Assembly: GCF_004343775.1 (NCBI RefSeq)
Contig: NZ_PTXL01000001.1
Location: 496,001 to 560,000 of the forward strand
Direction of reading: 5' to 3'
Source: Burkholderia sp. SRS-46
Lineage (GTDB): Bacteria; Pseudomonadota; Gammaproteobacteria; Burkholderiales; Burkholderiaceae
DNA length: 64,000 nucleotides
Every line of letters begins with the position of its first letter. Within the stretch, counting starts at the first letter, position 1. The position numbers and the translations under genes are program-made. The notes below the pieces were generated by a model. That model saw nothing but the letters and a program-made list of their open reading frames with translations, had not been told where the DNA came from and made no database searches. Below, piece by piece: positions 29,271-37,839 of the stretch.

Positions 29271-30476
29271 TCAGCCGTGGTGCCGGCCGCCGCGGTGGTG
29301 GAACACGCCGGCGAGCGCGGCGAACAGCAGCCCCGCCGCGCACATGCCGGTCCAGCCGAACGCGCGCCACGCGACGACGCCGGCCGACGAGCCGAGCGCG
29401 CCGCCGATGAAATAGCACACCATGTACACCGTGTTGACGCGGCTGCGCGCGTCGGGCTTCAGCGCGTAGATGCGCGACTGGTTCGAGATCTGCGCGGCCT
29501 GCACGCCGACGTCGAGCACGATCACGCCGATCACGAGCCCGACGAGGCTCGCGCCCGACAGCGCGAAAATCACGAACGACGCCGCGACCAGCGCGATCGC
29601 GAGCGAGATGATCGCGCGCGGCCCGCGCGCGTCGGCGAAGCGCCCCGCGTACGGCGCGGCGAGCGCGCCGGCCGCGCCGACGATACCGAACAGGCCGGCC
29701 GCCTGCGGCCCGAGATGGAACGGCGCGCCGGCGAGCAGCAGCGTCAGCACCGGCCAGAACGCGCTGAACGCCGCGAAGATCGCCGCACCCGTCAGCGACG
29801 CGTCGCGCAGGCCGCGCAACTCCACCGCGAGATGCCACATCGAGCCGAGCAGCTTGCCGTACGGCAGCGTCGACGTCGGCGAGCTGCGCGGCAGGCGCAG
29901 CACGATCACCGCGGCGAGCGCGACGAGCGCCGCGACCGACGCGCCGAACACCGCGCGCCAGCCGAAGTATTCGGCGACGAAGCCGGCCGCCGTGCGCGCG
30001 AGCAGGATGCCGATCAGCAGGCCGCTCATCACGGTGCCGACCGCCTGCCCGCGCGCGGCGGGCGGCGCGATCTCGGCGGCGAACGGCACCGCCTGCTGCG
30101 CGATGGTCGCGAGCACGCCGATCGCCAGGCTCGCGGCGGCGAGTACCGCGATCGACGGCGCGGCGGCCGCCGCGATCAGCGCGACCGACAGGCCGGCGAT
30201 CTGCAGCAGGATCAGCATGCGCCGGTCGAAGCGGTCGCCGAGCGGCGCGAGCAGGAACATCCCGGCCGCGTAGCCGAGCTGGGTCGCGGTCGGCACGGCG
30301 CCGATCCACGACGCGTGCTCCGGAAACGTCGCGCGGAAGCTGTCGAGGAGCGGCTGGTTGTAGTAGATGTTCGCGACCGACACGCCCGCGATCATCGCGA
30401 GCAGCAACAGCAGGCTGCGCGAGTAGTGGGGCGAGGCGGCGCCGTCGGTCGGACGATGGGGGGCGATGGAGGACAT
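29271..30476 (-). CDS. MFS transporter (DHA1-type exporter)
   Basis: A 401-residue protein with 12 hydrophobic helices. The loop after helix 2 reads GDRFDRRMLIL, the MFS motif A (GxLaDrxGrr), and the N-terminal ANIYYNQPLLDSF segment is typical of a common proteobacterial efflux subgroup. It probably exports a small molecule by proton antiport. The ATG at 30476 begins MSSIAPHRP. It is convergent with the EamA gene, 21 bp apart, so two unrelated exporters share a terminus. Confidence 0.88.
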   Translation of the reverse strand: MSSIAPHRPTDGAASPHYSRSLLLLLAMIAGVSVANIYYNQPLLDSFRATFPEHASWIGAVPTATQLGYAAGMFLLAPLGDRFDRRMLILLQIAGLSVALIAAAAAPSIAVLAAASLAIGVLATIAQQAVPFAAEIAPPAARGQAVGTVMSGLLIGILLARTAAGFVAEYFGWRAVFGASVAALVALAAVIVLRLPRSSPTSTLPYGKLLGSMWHLAVELRGLRDASLTGAAIFAAFSAFWPVLTLLLAGAPFHLGPQAAGLFGIVGAAGALAAPYAGRFADARGPRAIISLAIALVAASFVIFALSGASLVGLVIGVIVLDVGVQAAQISNQSRIYALKPDARSRVNTVYMVCYFIGGALGSSAGVVAWRAFGWTGMCAAGLLFAALAGVFHHRGGRHHG

Positions 30477-30692
30477 GGCGATACGGAGCGCTCGGGTGTG
30501 ACGTGAACCGTGCGGCCGCTGGCGCAGGCGCGCGCCGGGCATCGGTCGAGGGAGCCGATGATACCGGAGCCATGCGAAACGTGCCGGCGACGGCCTTGCC
30601 CGGCCGGGTGCGGTTGCCGGCCTGGCGGAGCCGTTGCGGCACAAGCCGCGGTATCGGCTTGTGCCGCGCCGGAACGGCCGCGGCGGCGGCGC

Positions 30693-31517
30693 TCAGTCGA
30701 CGAGTTCGCCTGTCGGTTCGTAGAACGGATACGGGCCGTCGCCCTCGTCGACATACACGTGATGCGTGACCACGCCGGTTTCGGGCGTGTAGCGATGCAC
30801 GGCGAACGCGGGCGGCTCCAGCCGGAACGCCGACGGCCCGTCGTCGCGCAGGTCGAACGCGACCTGGTGCGCGGGCGCCGGCACCGCCGACGCGATCGTG
30901 CCGCCGAAGCGCGCGAACATCGTCCGGTGCACGTGGCCGCACAGCACGCGCTCGACATTCGGATGCTTGCGCAGCAGCGCATCGAGCTTTGCCGCGGCGG
31001 CGGGCGCGAGCCGCAGCGCATCCATGTGGCCGATCCCCGACACGAACGGCGGGTGATGCAGCGCGACGATCACGGGCCGCTCGCGCGCGGCGTCGAGCTG
31101 GGCCGCGAGCCACGCGAGGCGCGCGTCGCACAGGTCGCCGGGGCTCGTGCCGGGCACCTGCGAATCGAGCGCGAGCACGCGCATCGCGCCGACATCGAAC
31201 GCGTACTGCACGAACTCGCCGTCCTGCCATTCGGCCCGGTCGGCGAACGCACGGCGCATTGCCGCGCGATCGTCGTGATTGCCGATCATCAGGAAATACG
31301 GAATCTCGAGCGGCGCGAGCAGCGCGCGCAGCTGGCCGTATTCGTCGTCATGGCCGAAATCGGTCAGGTCGCCGGTGACGAGCACCGCGTCGGGGCGCGG
31401 CTCGAGCGCGTTCAGGCGCGCGATGCAGCGCGCGAGCGCTGCGGCGGTGTCGACGCGCCGGTACGCCAGCATGCCCGGCCGCTTGATGTGGAGATCGCTG
31501 ATGTGTGCAAGCAGCAT
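30693..31517 (-). CDS. Class III metallophosphoesterase (CpdA/GpdQ-like)
   Basis: A 274-residue cytoplasmic enzyme with all metal-binding blocks of the class III cyclic-nucleotide phosphodiesterase group: ISDLHIK, GDLTDFG, GNHDDR, HHPPF and GHVHRT. Relatives hydrolyse cAMP, glycerophosphodiesters or other phosphodiesters. It ends a leftward six-gene cluster, 52 bp after an ABC ATPase, so it may hydrolyse the imported compound inside the cell. The ATG at 31517 begins MLLAHISDLH; a start 18 bp earlier is possible. Confidence 0.88.
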   Translation of the reverse strand: MLLAHISDLHIKRPGMLAYRRVDTAAALARCIARLNALEPRPDAVLVTGDLTDFGHDDEYGQLRALLAPLEIPYFLMIGNHDDRAAMRRAFADRAEWQDGEFVQYAFDVGAMRVLALDSQVPGTSPGDLCDARLAWLAAQLDAARERPVIVALHHPPFVSGIGHMDALRLAPAAAAKLDALLRKHPNVERVLCGHVHRTMFARFGGTIASAVPAPAHQVAFDLRDDGPSAFRLEPPAFAVHRYTPETGVVTHHVYVDEGDGPYPFYEPTGELVD

Positions 31518-31569
31518 CGTCGTGCCTCGGATCATCTGGTTATCGTCTGGTTATTGTGGGGGAAGGGCG

Positions 31570-32601
31570 TCACGCCGCGAGCGCGATCAGCCCTTCGGGC
31601 GCGACCGTGATGCCGACCGTCGTGCCGCGCGCGAGTTCGACGCGGCCCGGCACGTCGATCACGAGCGCGTCGGGCGCCGCGTGCTCGATCGTAAGCCGGG
31701 TGCGCTCGCCGAGGAACGCGCACGCGCCGACCGCGCCGCGTAACGGCGCGTGCGCCGGATCGGCGAGCTGCGCATCCTCGGGCCGGAAGAACCATTCGTC
31801 CGCGGCGTGCGGCGTGGCGATCGCGCCGCCCGTCGTCACGAGCGCACCGTCCTTCCATTGTCCCGCAAGGCGGTTCAGCGTGCCGATGAACTGCGCGACC
31901 GCGCGGTTCGCGGGCCGGTAGTAGATGTCGCGCGGCGTGCCGATCTGCTCGATGCGGCCCGCGCTCATCACGACGATCCGGTCGCCGAGCTCCATCGCCT
32001 CGGCCTGGTCGTGCGTCACGTAGACGGTCGTCACGCCCAGTTCGCGCAGCAGCGCGTCCATCTCGCGGCGCAGCGCGTCGCGCAGCTTCGCGTCGAGCGC
32101 GGTGAGCGGCTCGTCGAGCAGCAGCACGCGCGGCCGCACCGCGAGCGCGCGGGCGAGCGCGACCCGCTGGCGCTGGCCGCCGGACAACTGGTCGATCGGC
32201 TTGTCCGCGTGCGCGTCGAGCCGCATCATCGCGAGCAGGTCGTCCACCCGTTCGCGCAGCACGCGCGGCGCGGTCTTGCGGATCTTCAGCCCGTAGCCGA
32301 CGTTGCCGCGCACCGTCAGGTTCGGAAACAGCGCGTAGTTCTGGAACACCATGCCGACCTGGCGGCGCTCGATCGGCAGGGCGGTGACGTCGTCGCCGCC
32401 GAACGCGATCGTGCCGCCGGCGTCCGGCGTGTCGAGGCCCGCGATCAGGCGCAGCGTCGTGGTCTTGCCGCAGCCCGACGGGCCGAGCAGCACGAGTGTC
32501 TCGCCCGCACCGATCGACAGGTCGAGCGGCTCGAGCACGCGGGTGCCGCGGAACGTCTTCGCGCAGCGGGTGAGGGTGATCGGAATGGAATCGAGTTTCA
32601 T
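31570..32601 (-). CDS. ABC importer ATP-binding protein (phosphonate/iron-type)
   Basis: A 343-residue ATPase with Walker A (GPSGCGKTTT), signature LSGGQRQRVALARAL and Walker B (LLLDEPL), and a C-terminal TOBE-like domain of ~100 residues. It belongs to the group serving putrescine, ferric-iron and 2-aminoethylphosphonate importers. It is encoded 11 bp after the second permease, in an operon with a binding protein and a phosphodiesterase. A phosphorus-containing substrate is inferred from those neighbours, not seen. Confidence 0.9.
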   Translation of the reverse strand: MKLDSIPITLTRCAKTFRGTRVLEPLDLSIGAGETLVLLGPSGCGKTTTLRLIAGLDTPDAGGTIAFGGDDVTALPIERRQVGMVFQNYALFPNLTVRGNVGYGLKIRKTAPRVLRERVDDLLAMMRLDAHADKPIDQLSGGQRQRVALARALAVRPRVLLLDEPLTALDAKLRDALRREMDALLRELGVTTVYVTHDQAEAMELGDRIVVMSAGRIEQIGTPRDIYYRPANRAVAQFIGTLNRLAGQWKDGALVTTGGAIATPHAADEWFFRPEDAQLADPAHAPLRGAVGACAFLGERTRLTIEHAAPDALVIDVPGRVELARGTTVGITVAPEGLIALAA

Positions 32602-32612
32602 GTGAGCACCGG

Positions 32613-33518
32613 TCAACGCTTGCCGCGCTGTTTCAGCGCGCGCGTGCCGGACGGATCGACGCCGAGCCACTGCATCGCGACGAGGAGCGGCAGCGTCATC
32701 AGCAGGAACAGGATCGTGTACGCGCTGCCGACTTCGAGACGCAGCGATGCATAGGTATCGGCGAGGCCGACCGGCAGCGTCTTCGTGTCGGGCGTGTGCA
32801 GCATCCACGTGAGGTTGAATTCGCCGATCGACAGCGTGAGCACCGCGAGCGCACCCGCGACGATGCCCGGGCGCAGGTTCGGCAGCACGATCGTCACGAA
32901 GCGCGTGACGAACGACGCGCCGAGGCTCGCCGCGCCTTCCTCGAGCGTGCGCAGATCGGCGCCCGCCGCGACGGCCGCGACCGCGCGCACCATGAACGGC
33001 AGCGTGAACACGGCATGGCCCGCGACGATGAACCACGGGCTCATCCGGAACGCGGTGAAGCCGCCGTAGACGACGAGCAGCGCGAGCGCGGACGCGAGGC
33101 CCGGCAGCGCGATCGGAAGCACGAGCGCTTCCTCGATCAGGCGCGCGGCGCGGCTCTCGCTGCGCGCGAGCGCATAGCCGGCCGGCACGCCGACGACGAG
33201 CACGATCGCGAGCGTCGCGAACGCGACAGTCAGCGACAGCGCGACCGAGCCGTGATACTGCTGCCACACCTGTTCGAGCCAGCGCAGCGTGAGGCCGCTC
33301 GACAGGCCGCGGAAGTAGTTGACGGTCAGGCCGGCCAGCACCGACATCACGACCGGCACGATCAGGAACGCGCACAGCAGCAGCGTGACGCACCATTGCA
33401 GCGCGGCGAGCGCGCGGGCGCCGGTCACGCGCGGCGCGCGCCGGGCGGTGCCGCGTGCGTGCTCGTGCGCGGGGGCGGGGGCGGGGGACGGCGCGGAAGA
33501 ACCGGAAAGCGATTGCAT
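32613..33518 (-). CDS. ABC importer permease (second)
   Basis: A 301-residue inner-membrane permease with six hydrophobic helices and the EAA loop (LRTLEEGAASLGASFVTRFVTIVLPNLRPG). The N-terminus carries a ~30-residue Pro/Ala/His-rich cytoplasmic extension before the first helix. It pairs with the permease encoded 10 bp upstream to form the channel, the arrangement of PhnU/PhnV-type 2-aminoethylphosphonate importers. Confidence 0.88.
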   Translation of the reverse strand: MQSLSGSSAPSPAPAPAHEHARGTARRAPRVTGARALAALQWCVTLLLCAFLIVPVVMSVLAGLTVNYFRGLSSGLTLRWLEQVWQQYHGSVALSLTVAFATLAIVLVVGVPAGYALARSESRAARLIEEALVLPIALPGLASALALLVVYGGFTAFRMSPWFIVAGHAVFTLPFMVRAVAAVAAGADLRTLEEGAASLGASFVTRFVTIVLPNLRPGIVAGALAVLTLSIGEFNLTWMLHTPDTKTLPVGLADTYASLRLEVGSAYTILFLLMTLPLLVAMQWLGVDPSGTRALKQRGKR

Positions 33519-33528
33519 CGGGTGAACC

Positions 33529-34353
33529 TCAGGCGGCGGCTGCCGCGGTGTGGCCGGTGAAGCGGCGCGCGAGCGCGAGCACGGCCCACGTGACGACGCC
33601 GAGCACGATCGACAGGCCGGCGGCCGTCGCGATGTTCGCGTTCAGCGTGAACTCGGTGTAGATCGTCATCGGCAGCACGTTCAGGTCGGTCGCGAGCGTA
33701 AACGCGGTGCCGAACGCGCCCATCGCGGTCGCGAAGCAGATCGCGCCGGCCGCGATCAGGCCCGGCGCGAGCGCGGGCAGCACGATGTCGAGCAGGATGC
33801 GCCACGGCGACGCGCCGAGCGAGCGCGCGGCTTCCTCGAGCGACGGATCGAGCTTCGACGCCGCCGCGATCACGGTGACGATCACGCGCGGAATCGAGAA
33901 ATACAGGTAGCCGACGAACAGGCCCGCCACCGAATACGCGAACACCCACTTGTCGCCGGTGAGCTTCGCGGACAGCATCCCGATCAAGCCCTGCCGCCCC
34001 GCGAGCATGATCACCATGAAGCCGACGACGACGCCCGGAAACGCGAGCGGAAACGTCAGCAGCGCGAGCAGCACGCGCTTGCCGGCGAACTGGCGGCGCG
34101 CGAGCAAGAGGCCTGCGATCGTCGACAGCACGAGGGTTGCGAGCGTGACGGCCGCCGACAGCGCGACCGTCTCGCCCAGGCTCCTCATGTAGCGCGCGTT
34201 GCCGAGCAGCGCCGCATACTGCGCGACGAACCCGCCGTCGGCCGACACCTGCGCAAGCGCGACCATCGGCAGCAGCCAGAACGCGGCGAACACCGCGAGC
34301 GCGGGCGCGACGAGCGCGATGCGCCAGCGTAGCGGGAAAGTCAGGTCGGGCAT
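33529..34353 (-). CDS. ABC importer permease (first)
   Basis: A 274-residue inner-membrane permease, six helices, with the EAA loop LEEAARSLGASPWRILLDIVLPALAPG. It lies 16 bp downstream of the binding-protein gene and 10 bp upstream of its partner permease, all in one leftward operon. Similar in order and size to PhnU/PhnV-type importers. Confidence 0.88.
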   Translation of the reverse strand: MPDLTFPLRWRIALVAPALAVFAAFWLLPMVALAQVSADGGFVAQYAALLGNARYMRSLGETVALSAAVTLATLVLSTIAGLLLARRQFAGKRVLLALLTFPLAFPGVVVGFMVIMLAGRQGLIGMLSAKLTGDKWVFAYSVAGLFVGYLYFSIPRVIVTVIAAASKLDPSLEEAARSLGASPWRILLDIVLPALAPGLIAAGAICFATAMGAFGTAFTLATDLNVLPMTIYTEFTLNANIATAAGLSIVLGVVTWAVLALARRFTGHTAAAAA

Positions 34354-34369
34354 CGGTCGCGTCCTGCCG

Positions 34370-35398
34370 TTACTGCATGATCTGCAGGTATTGCTGGCCG
34401 AACGCCTGCTGGCCGGCGGCCATCTTGCCGAAGTCGACCGGCTTCGCGCGCGCGTAGTCGCTCGCCGGCAGGAACTTCGACGCGACGTCGGCGCTCATCG
34501 CCTGCGCGCGCACCGGGCGCAGGTAGGCGTTCGCCCACAGCTTCTGGCCTTCGTCGGACAGCACGAAGTCGAGCACCTTCCGGCCGTTCGCGTCATGCGG
34601 CGCGCCCTTCACGAGGCTCATCACGTACGGCACCGCGATCGTGCCTTCCTTCGGAATCACGAACTCGACGTTGGCGTTGTCCTTGTACTTCGCGCGGTAG
34701 GCATCGAAGTCGTAGTCGAGCAGGATCGGAATCTCGCCCGACAGCACGCGCGCGTACGCGGTCTGCTTCGGCACGATCGGCGCGTTGGCCTTCAGCTTGT
34801 GGAACCAGTCGAGCGCGGGCTTGAAGTTCTCGAGGGTGCCGCCGAGCGCCTGGTTGACGGCGACCGCGCCCGCGTAGCCGACGAACGCGCTGGACGGATC
34901 GAGGTAGCCGACCATGCCCTTGTATTCGGGCTTCAGCAGGTCCGCCCACGAGCGCGGCACCGGCTTGCCTTCGAGCGCGTCCTTGTTCACGAAGAAGCCG
35001 AGCGTGCCCGAGTGGATCGCGAACCAGTAGCCCTGCGGGTCCTTCAGGTTCGCGGGGATGTCGTTCCAGTGCGCGGGCTTGTACGGCGCGATCACGCCCT
35101 TGTCCTTCGCCTGGAAGGCCGACGACACGCCGAGATAGACGACGTCCGCGACCGGGCTCTTCTGCTCGGCGATCAGCTGCGCGATCGCCTGGCCCGAGTT
35201 CTTGTTGTCGAACGGCACGCGTACGCCGGTCTTCTGCTTGATCGCGGCGATCTGCGCGGCCCAGTCGGCCCATTCGGGCGGGCAGTTGTAGCAGATCGCG
35301 GTGTCTTCCGCGCAGGCGGACGAGGCGCCGGCGAGCAGGGCGGCGCAGGCGAGCGGCGCGGCGAGCGCGCGCAGCAGGGACGACAGTCGAAGTGTCAC
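34370..35398 (-). CDS. ABC importer periplasmic binding protein (type II, FbpA/PhnS-like)
   Basis: A 342-residue protein with a Sec signal peptide (TLRLSSLLRALAAPLACAALLAGASSACA). The mature start EDTAICYNCPPEWADW has two cysteines. It belongs to the cluster of type-II binding proteins that includes ferric-iron, 2-aminoethylphosphonate and sugar-phosphate (AfuA) binders; AAYVGYAGAV-like and YDFDAYRAKY blocks sit where ligand residues are expected. The start is GTG at 35398, with GGAGACC upstream; no ATG is available. It is the first gene after the LacI regulator. Confidence 0.88.
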   Translation of the reverse strand: MTLRLSSLLRALAAPLACAALLAGASSACAEDTAICYNCPPEWADWAAQIAAIKQKTGVRVPFDNKNSGQAIAQLIAEQKSPVADVVYLGVSSAFQAKDKGVIAPYKPAHWNDIPANLKDPQGYWFAIHSGTLGFFVNKDALEGKPVPRSWADLLKPEYKGMVGYLDPSSAFVGYAGAVAVNQALGGTLENFKPALDWFHKLKANAPIVPKQTAYARVLSGEIPILLDYDFDAYRAKYKDNANVEFVIPKEGTIAVPYVMSLVKGAPHDANGRKVLDFVLSDEGQKLWANAYLRPVRAQAMSADVASKFLPASDYARAKPVDFGKMAAGQQAFGQQYLQIMQ

Positions 35399-35451
35399 GG
35401 GGTGGTCTCCGGGTGAGCGGGTGGGGGAGCGGCGGGGTGCGTGCGGTGCGC

Positions 35452-36471
35452 TCAGGCTTCGCGAAGCTGCCGGGCGGCCGGCGCGACCGTCGCGCCGTCG
35501 CGCACCGTGTGCGGCAGGATCCGCGACGCGCGTTCGATCGGCTTGCCGCCGATGGATTCGACGAGGCGTTGCCATGCGTGCCGGCCGATGTCGCGGTTCG
35601 GCGACGCGATGCTCGCGAGCGGCGGCGCGAGCAGCTCGCCGATCGCGATGCCGTCGAAGCCGAGCACCGAGATGTCGTCGGGAATCGAGAAACCCGCGCG
35701 CCGCAGGCCGCGCATCACGACCATCGCCAGCAGGTCGTTGCTGCAGAACAGCGCGGTCGGGCGCGTCGTGCGCGCGGTCAGGTGCGCCAGCACCGCGTCG
35801 GGCAGCTCGGGCGCGTTGAAGTCGACCTCGACCGGCGGCAGCGGCGCGATGCCGCTTTCCTCGAGCGCCTGCGCGTAGCCGAGATGGCGCTGCCGCGCGC
35901 GATCGGACGCGGCGAGCGAGCCGGCGAGCATCAGCACGCGGCGATGGCCGCGCGCGGTCAGCATGCGCACGCCGTCGTACGCGGCGCGGCGGTTGTCGAC
36001 CGACACCGACGGGCGGCGCTGCGTGTCGTTGTGCATCAGCACGTAATGCGGGCCGTCGTGATCGAGCATGTCGAGCAGCGGATGCGTGTCCGCATCGGCG
36101 ACCGTCAGGATCAAGCCCTCGACGCGCTGCTCGCGCAGCGTCTCGATCGCGTGACGCTCGCGCGCCGCGTCGTATTCGGTCGTCATCAGGATCAGCTTGA
36201 AGCCGGCCGCGGTCGCGAGCTCGTCGATCCCTTGCAGGCAGTCGGCGAACACGGGGTTCGCGAGGGTCGGCAGCACGACGCCGACGAGCCGCGTGCGCTC
36301 GCCGCGCAACTGGCGGCCGAGCGGGCTCGGGCGGAATTTCAGCGTGTCGATCGCGGTGCGGATCGCCGCGAGCGTCGACGGGCTGACGGTATGCGGCGCG
36401 TTGATCGCACGCGACACGGTGGCGATCGAGAAGCCGGCAAGCGCGGCGACATCCTTGATGGTCGGGGTCAT
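35452..36471 (-). CDS. LacI-family transcriptional repressor
   Basis: A 339-residue regulator. The N-terminal LacI HTH reads TIKDVAALAGFSIATVSRAIN with the hinge SPSTLAAIRTAIDTLKFRPSPLGRQLRG, followed by a periplasmic-binding-like effector domain. It lies directly upstream of the ABC importer operon in the same direction and is likely co-transcribed with it. A twin operator (36487-36523) just upstream of its start indicates autorepression of the whole cluster. The inducer is unknown. Confidence 0.92.
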   Translation of the reverse strand: MTPTIKDVAALAGFSIATVSRAINAPHTVSPSTLAAIRTAIDTLKFRPSPLGRQLRGERTRLVGVVLPTLANPVFADCLQGIDELATAAGFKLILMTTEYDAARERHAIETLREQRVEGLILTVADADTHPLLDMLDHDGPHYVLMHNDTQRRPSVSVDNRRAAYDGVRMLTARGHRRVLMLAGSLAASDRARQRHLGYAQALEESGIAPLPPVEVDFNAPELPDAVLAHLTARTTRPTALFCSNDLLAMVVMRGLRRAGFSIPDDISVLGFDGIAIGELLAPPLASIASPNRDIGRHAWQRLVESIGGKPIERASRILPHTVRDGATVAPAARQLREA

Positions 36472-36486
36472 GAGGGGAGTGCGATG

Positions 36487-36523
36487 TAAACGTTTTCGGC
36501 GAGGGCATTATCGAAAACGTTTA
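36487..36523. promoter_or_regulatory. Twin LacI-type operator
   Basis: TAAACGTTTTCG (36487-36498) and CGAAAACGTTTA (36512-36523) form a perfect 12-bp inverted repeat around a 13-bp spacer. Each arm by itself contains the AAACGTTT palindrome of LacI/PurR-family operators, so two dimers could bind with centres 27 bp apart. It begins 16 bp upstream of the lacI-type start. Confidence 0.75.
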
Positions 36524-36710
36524 TGACTTTCCGATGACGCGTGAAGGGGGCGAATCGAAGCAGCGCGCGCACGGAATCGTGTGAAGGATGAGGCGGCGAT
36601 GCGTGGCCCATTGTAGCCGTGGACGGGGTGGGCGCTGTCGAATCCGACGGTATTCGACAGGGTCAAACGCGGAACGTGGCGCAAGCAGTGGTAGAATCCC
36701 GTCCGCCCTT

Positions 36711-37053
36711 GCCGGGGTGATGAAATTGGTAAACATAGCGGACTTAAAAGTTTGAGTGCCCAGCCGGAAACGGCCGGTGCAGAACCCTTCAAATTCGGCG
36801 AAACCCCTGATGCGATGCATCGAGGCAACGCCGAGCCAAGCCTGGCGGCGCACGCGCACGCGAGGAAGGTGTAGAGACTAGACGGGGGGCGCCTAAGGCG
36901 CACGGGCGACAGCGTCGGCCCGCACGCGATGGTGAAGGCATAGTCCAGCGCACGAACGGCATCGCCCAGACGACGCCGGCTTCGAAAGAAGCAGTGTGAC
37001 GAAAATCCGCCGCCTTAACTGGCTTGCCGGTTCGAGTCCGGTCCCCGGCACCA
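36711..37053 (+). tRNA. tRNA-Leu (anticodon UAA), interrupted by a group I intron
   Basis: Exons 36711-36745 and 37002-37053 join to an 87-nt class II tRNA. The acceptor stem is GCCGGGG/CCCCGGC with an encoded CCA end. The anticodon stem is GCGGA/TCCGC around loop CTTAAAA, giving anticodon UAA (Leu). A long variable arm and the T-loop TTCGAGT are present. The insertion lies between U34 and A35, the site used by tRNA-Leu(UAA) introns of cyanobacteria. The gene would be non-functional without splicing unless another copy exists. Confidence 0.95.
36746..37001 (+). ncRNA. Group I (IC3-type) self-splicing intron
   Basis: A 256-nt intron in the tRNA-Leu anticodon loop. The 5' splice site follows U, and the guide GAGU (intron nt 9-12) pairs with exon ACUU, leaving the required U-G pair. 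The intron ends in G. Conserved core blocks are present in order: AAATTCGGCGAAACC, GGCAACGCCGAGCCAAGCC, GAAGGTGTAGAGACTAGACG, CCTAAGG and GGTGAAGGCATAGTCCAG. These are nearly identical to the Azoarcus tRNA-Ile intron. There is no homing-endonuclease frame. Confidence 0.93.
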
Positions 37054-37175
37054 GGCCATCCTGTCGTTCATTCAATCCCATCATTCGACGTCGGGCCCGA
37101 TCCACGCGATCACGTCCTTCGCGCGGGAAGCCACCCTGCGCCATGATCCCCCGCCGCGTGCCTTGCCCGCGCCGC

Positions 37176-37655
37176 TCATTTCCCCGCGATCGTTTCGAGC
37201 CCCGGCAGCCGGCTGGTCGACTTCAGTTCGCGCATCGACACGGTGCTGAGCAGTTCCTTGACGCCAGGCAGCGCTCGCAGCCGGTTCAGCACGAAGCTCG
37301 AGAACGAATCGAAATCCCGCGCGAGAATCTGCAGCAGGTAGTCGTGCTGGCCGGTGGTGTTGTGGCACGCGACGACTTCGGGCATCGCGATCACCCCCGC
37401 TTCGAATGCGCGGCAGGTTTTCTCGGTATGGTTGTCGAGCGAGATGCTGACGAACGCGACCACGCTGAAGCCCAGCACGTGCCGGTCGACGATGGCCTGG
37501 TAGCCGGTGATGAAGCCGGCCGCTTCGAGCCGCTTGAGCCGCTTCCAGCACGGCGACGCCGACAACGACACGCGTTCGGCCAGCTCCGCGTTGCTGAGGC
37601 GGCCTTCCTGTTGAAGGATGTTCATGATCCTCAGATCTGTTTCGTCCAGCGTCAT
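37176..37655 (-). CDS. Lrp/AsnC-family regulator divergent from a PLP lyase
   Basis: A 159-residue regulator with an N-terminal winged HTH (LDETDLRIMNILQQEGRLSN, LSASPCWKRLKRLE) and a C-terminal RAM domain (VVACHNTTGQHDYLLQIL). It is transcribed away from the gamma-lyase/synthase gene at 37840, and the shared intergenic region has a palindromic Lrp box. The arrangement recalls MdeR-MdeA of Pseudomonas putida, where an Lrp protein controls methionine gamma-lyase. Control of the neighbour is therefore likely but inferred. Confidence 0.9.
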   Translation of the reverse strand: MTLDETDLRIMNILQQEGRLSNAELAERVSLSASPCWKRLKRLEAAGFITGYQAIVDRHVLGFSVVAFVSISLDNHTEKTCRAFEAGVIAMPEVVACHNTTGQHDYLLQILARDFDSFSSFVLNRLRALPGVKELLSTVSMRELKSTSRLPGLETIAGK

Positions 37656-37691
37656 ACGGATGGCCTTCGCTTTTCCGGGAAACGCTCAGCA

Positions 37692-37706
37692 TAGAAGATT
37701 CTTCTA
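37692..37706. promoter_or_regulatory. Lrp-type operator in the divergent promoter
   Basis: TAGAAGATTCTTCTA is a perfect 7-1-7 palindrome that fits the Lrp consensus YAGHAWATTWTDCTR at 13 of 15 positions. It lies 36 bp upstream of the Lrp gene start and 134 bp upstream of the PLP-enzyme start. Confidence 0.65.
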
Positions 37707-37839
37707 ATCCATAGGGCGAAGCAGAATGAAATGGAAAGCCTATTTCCTCGCTGCTTCTCTACACTGATTGGCCCGACAGCCGCCCGGCAGCCCGCCGGCC
37801 CGGCACCTGCTAGCCGTTTCCTGGCAAAGGAGCCACCGC

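Noticed and set aside
36508-37144. Minus-strand frames across the tRNA-Leu gene and its intron, considered as an intron-encoded protein
   Set aside because: They run antisense to the ribozyme core, lack homing-endonuclease motifs, and the intron is explained fully as RNA.
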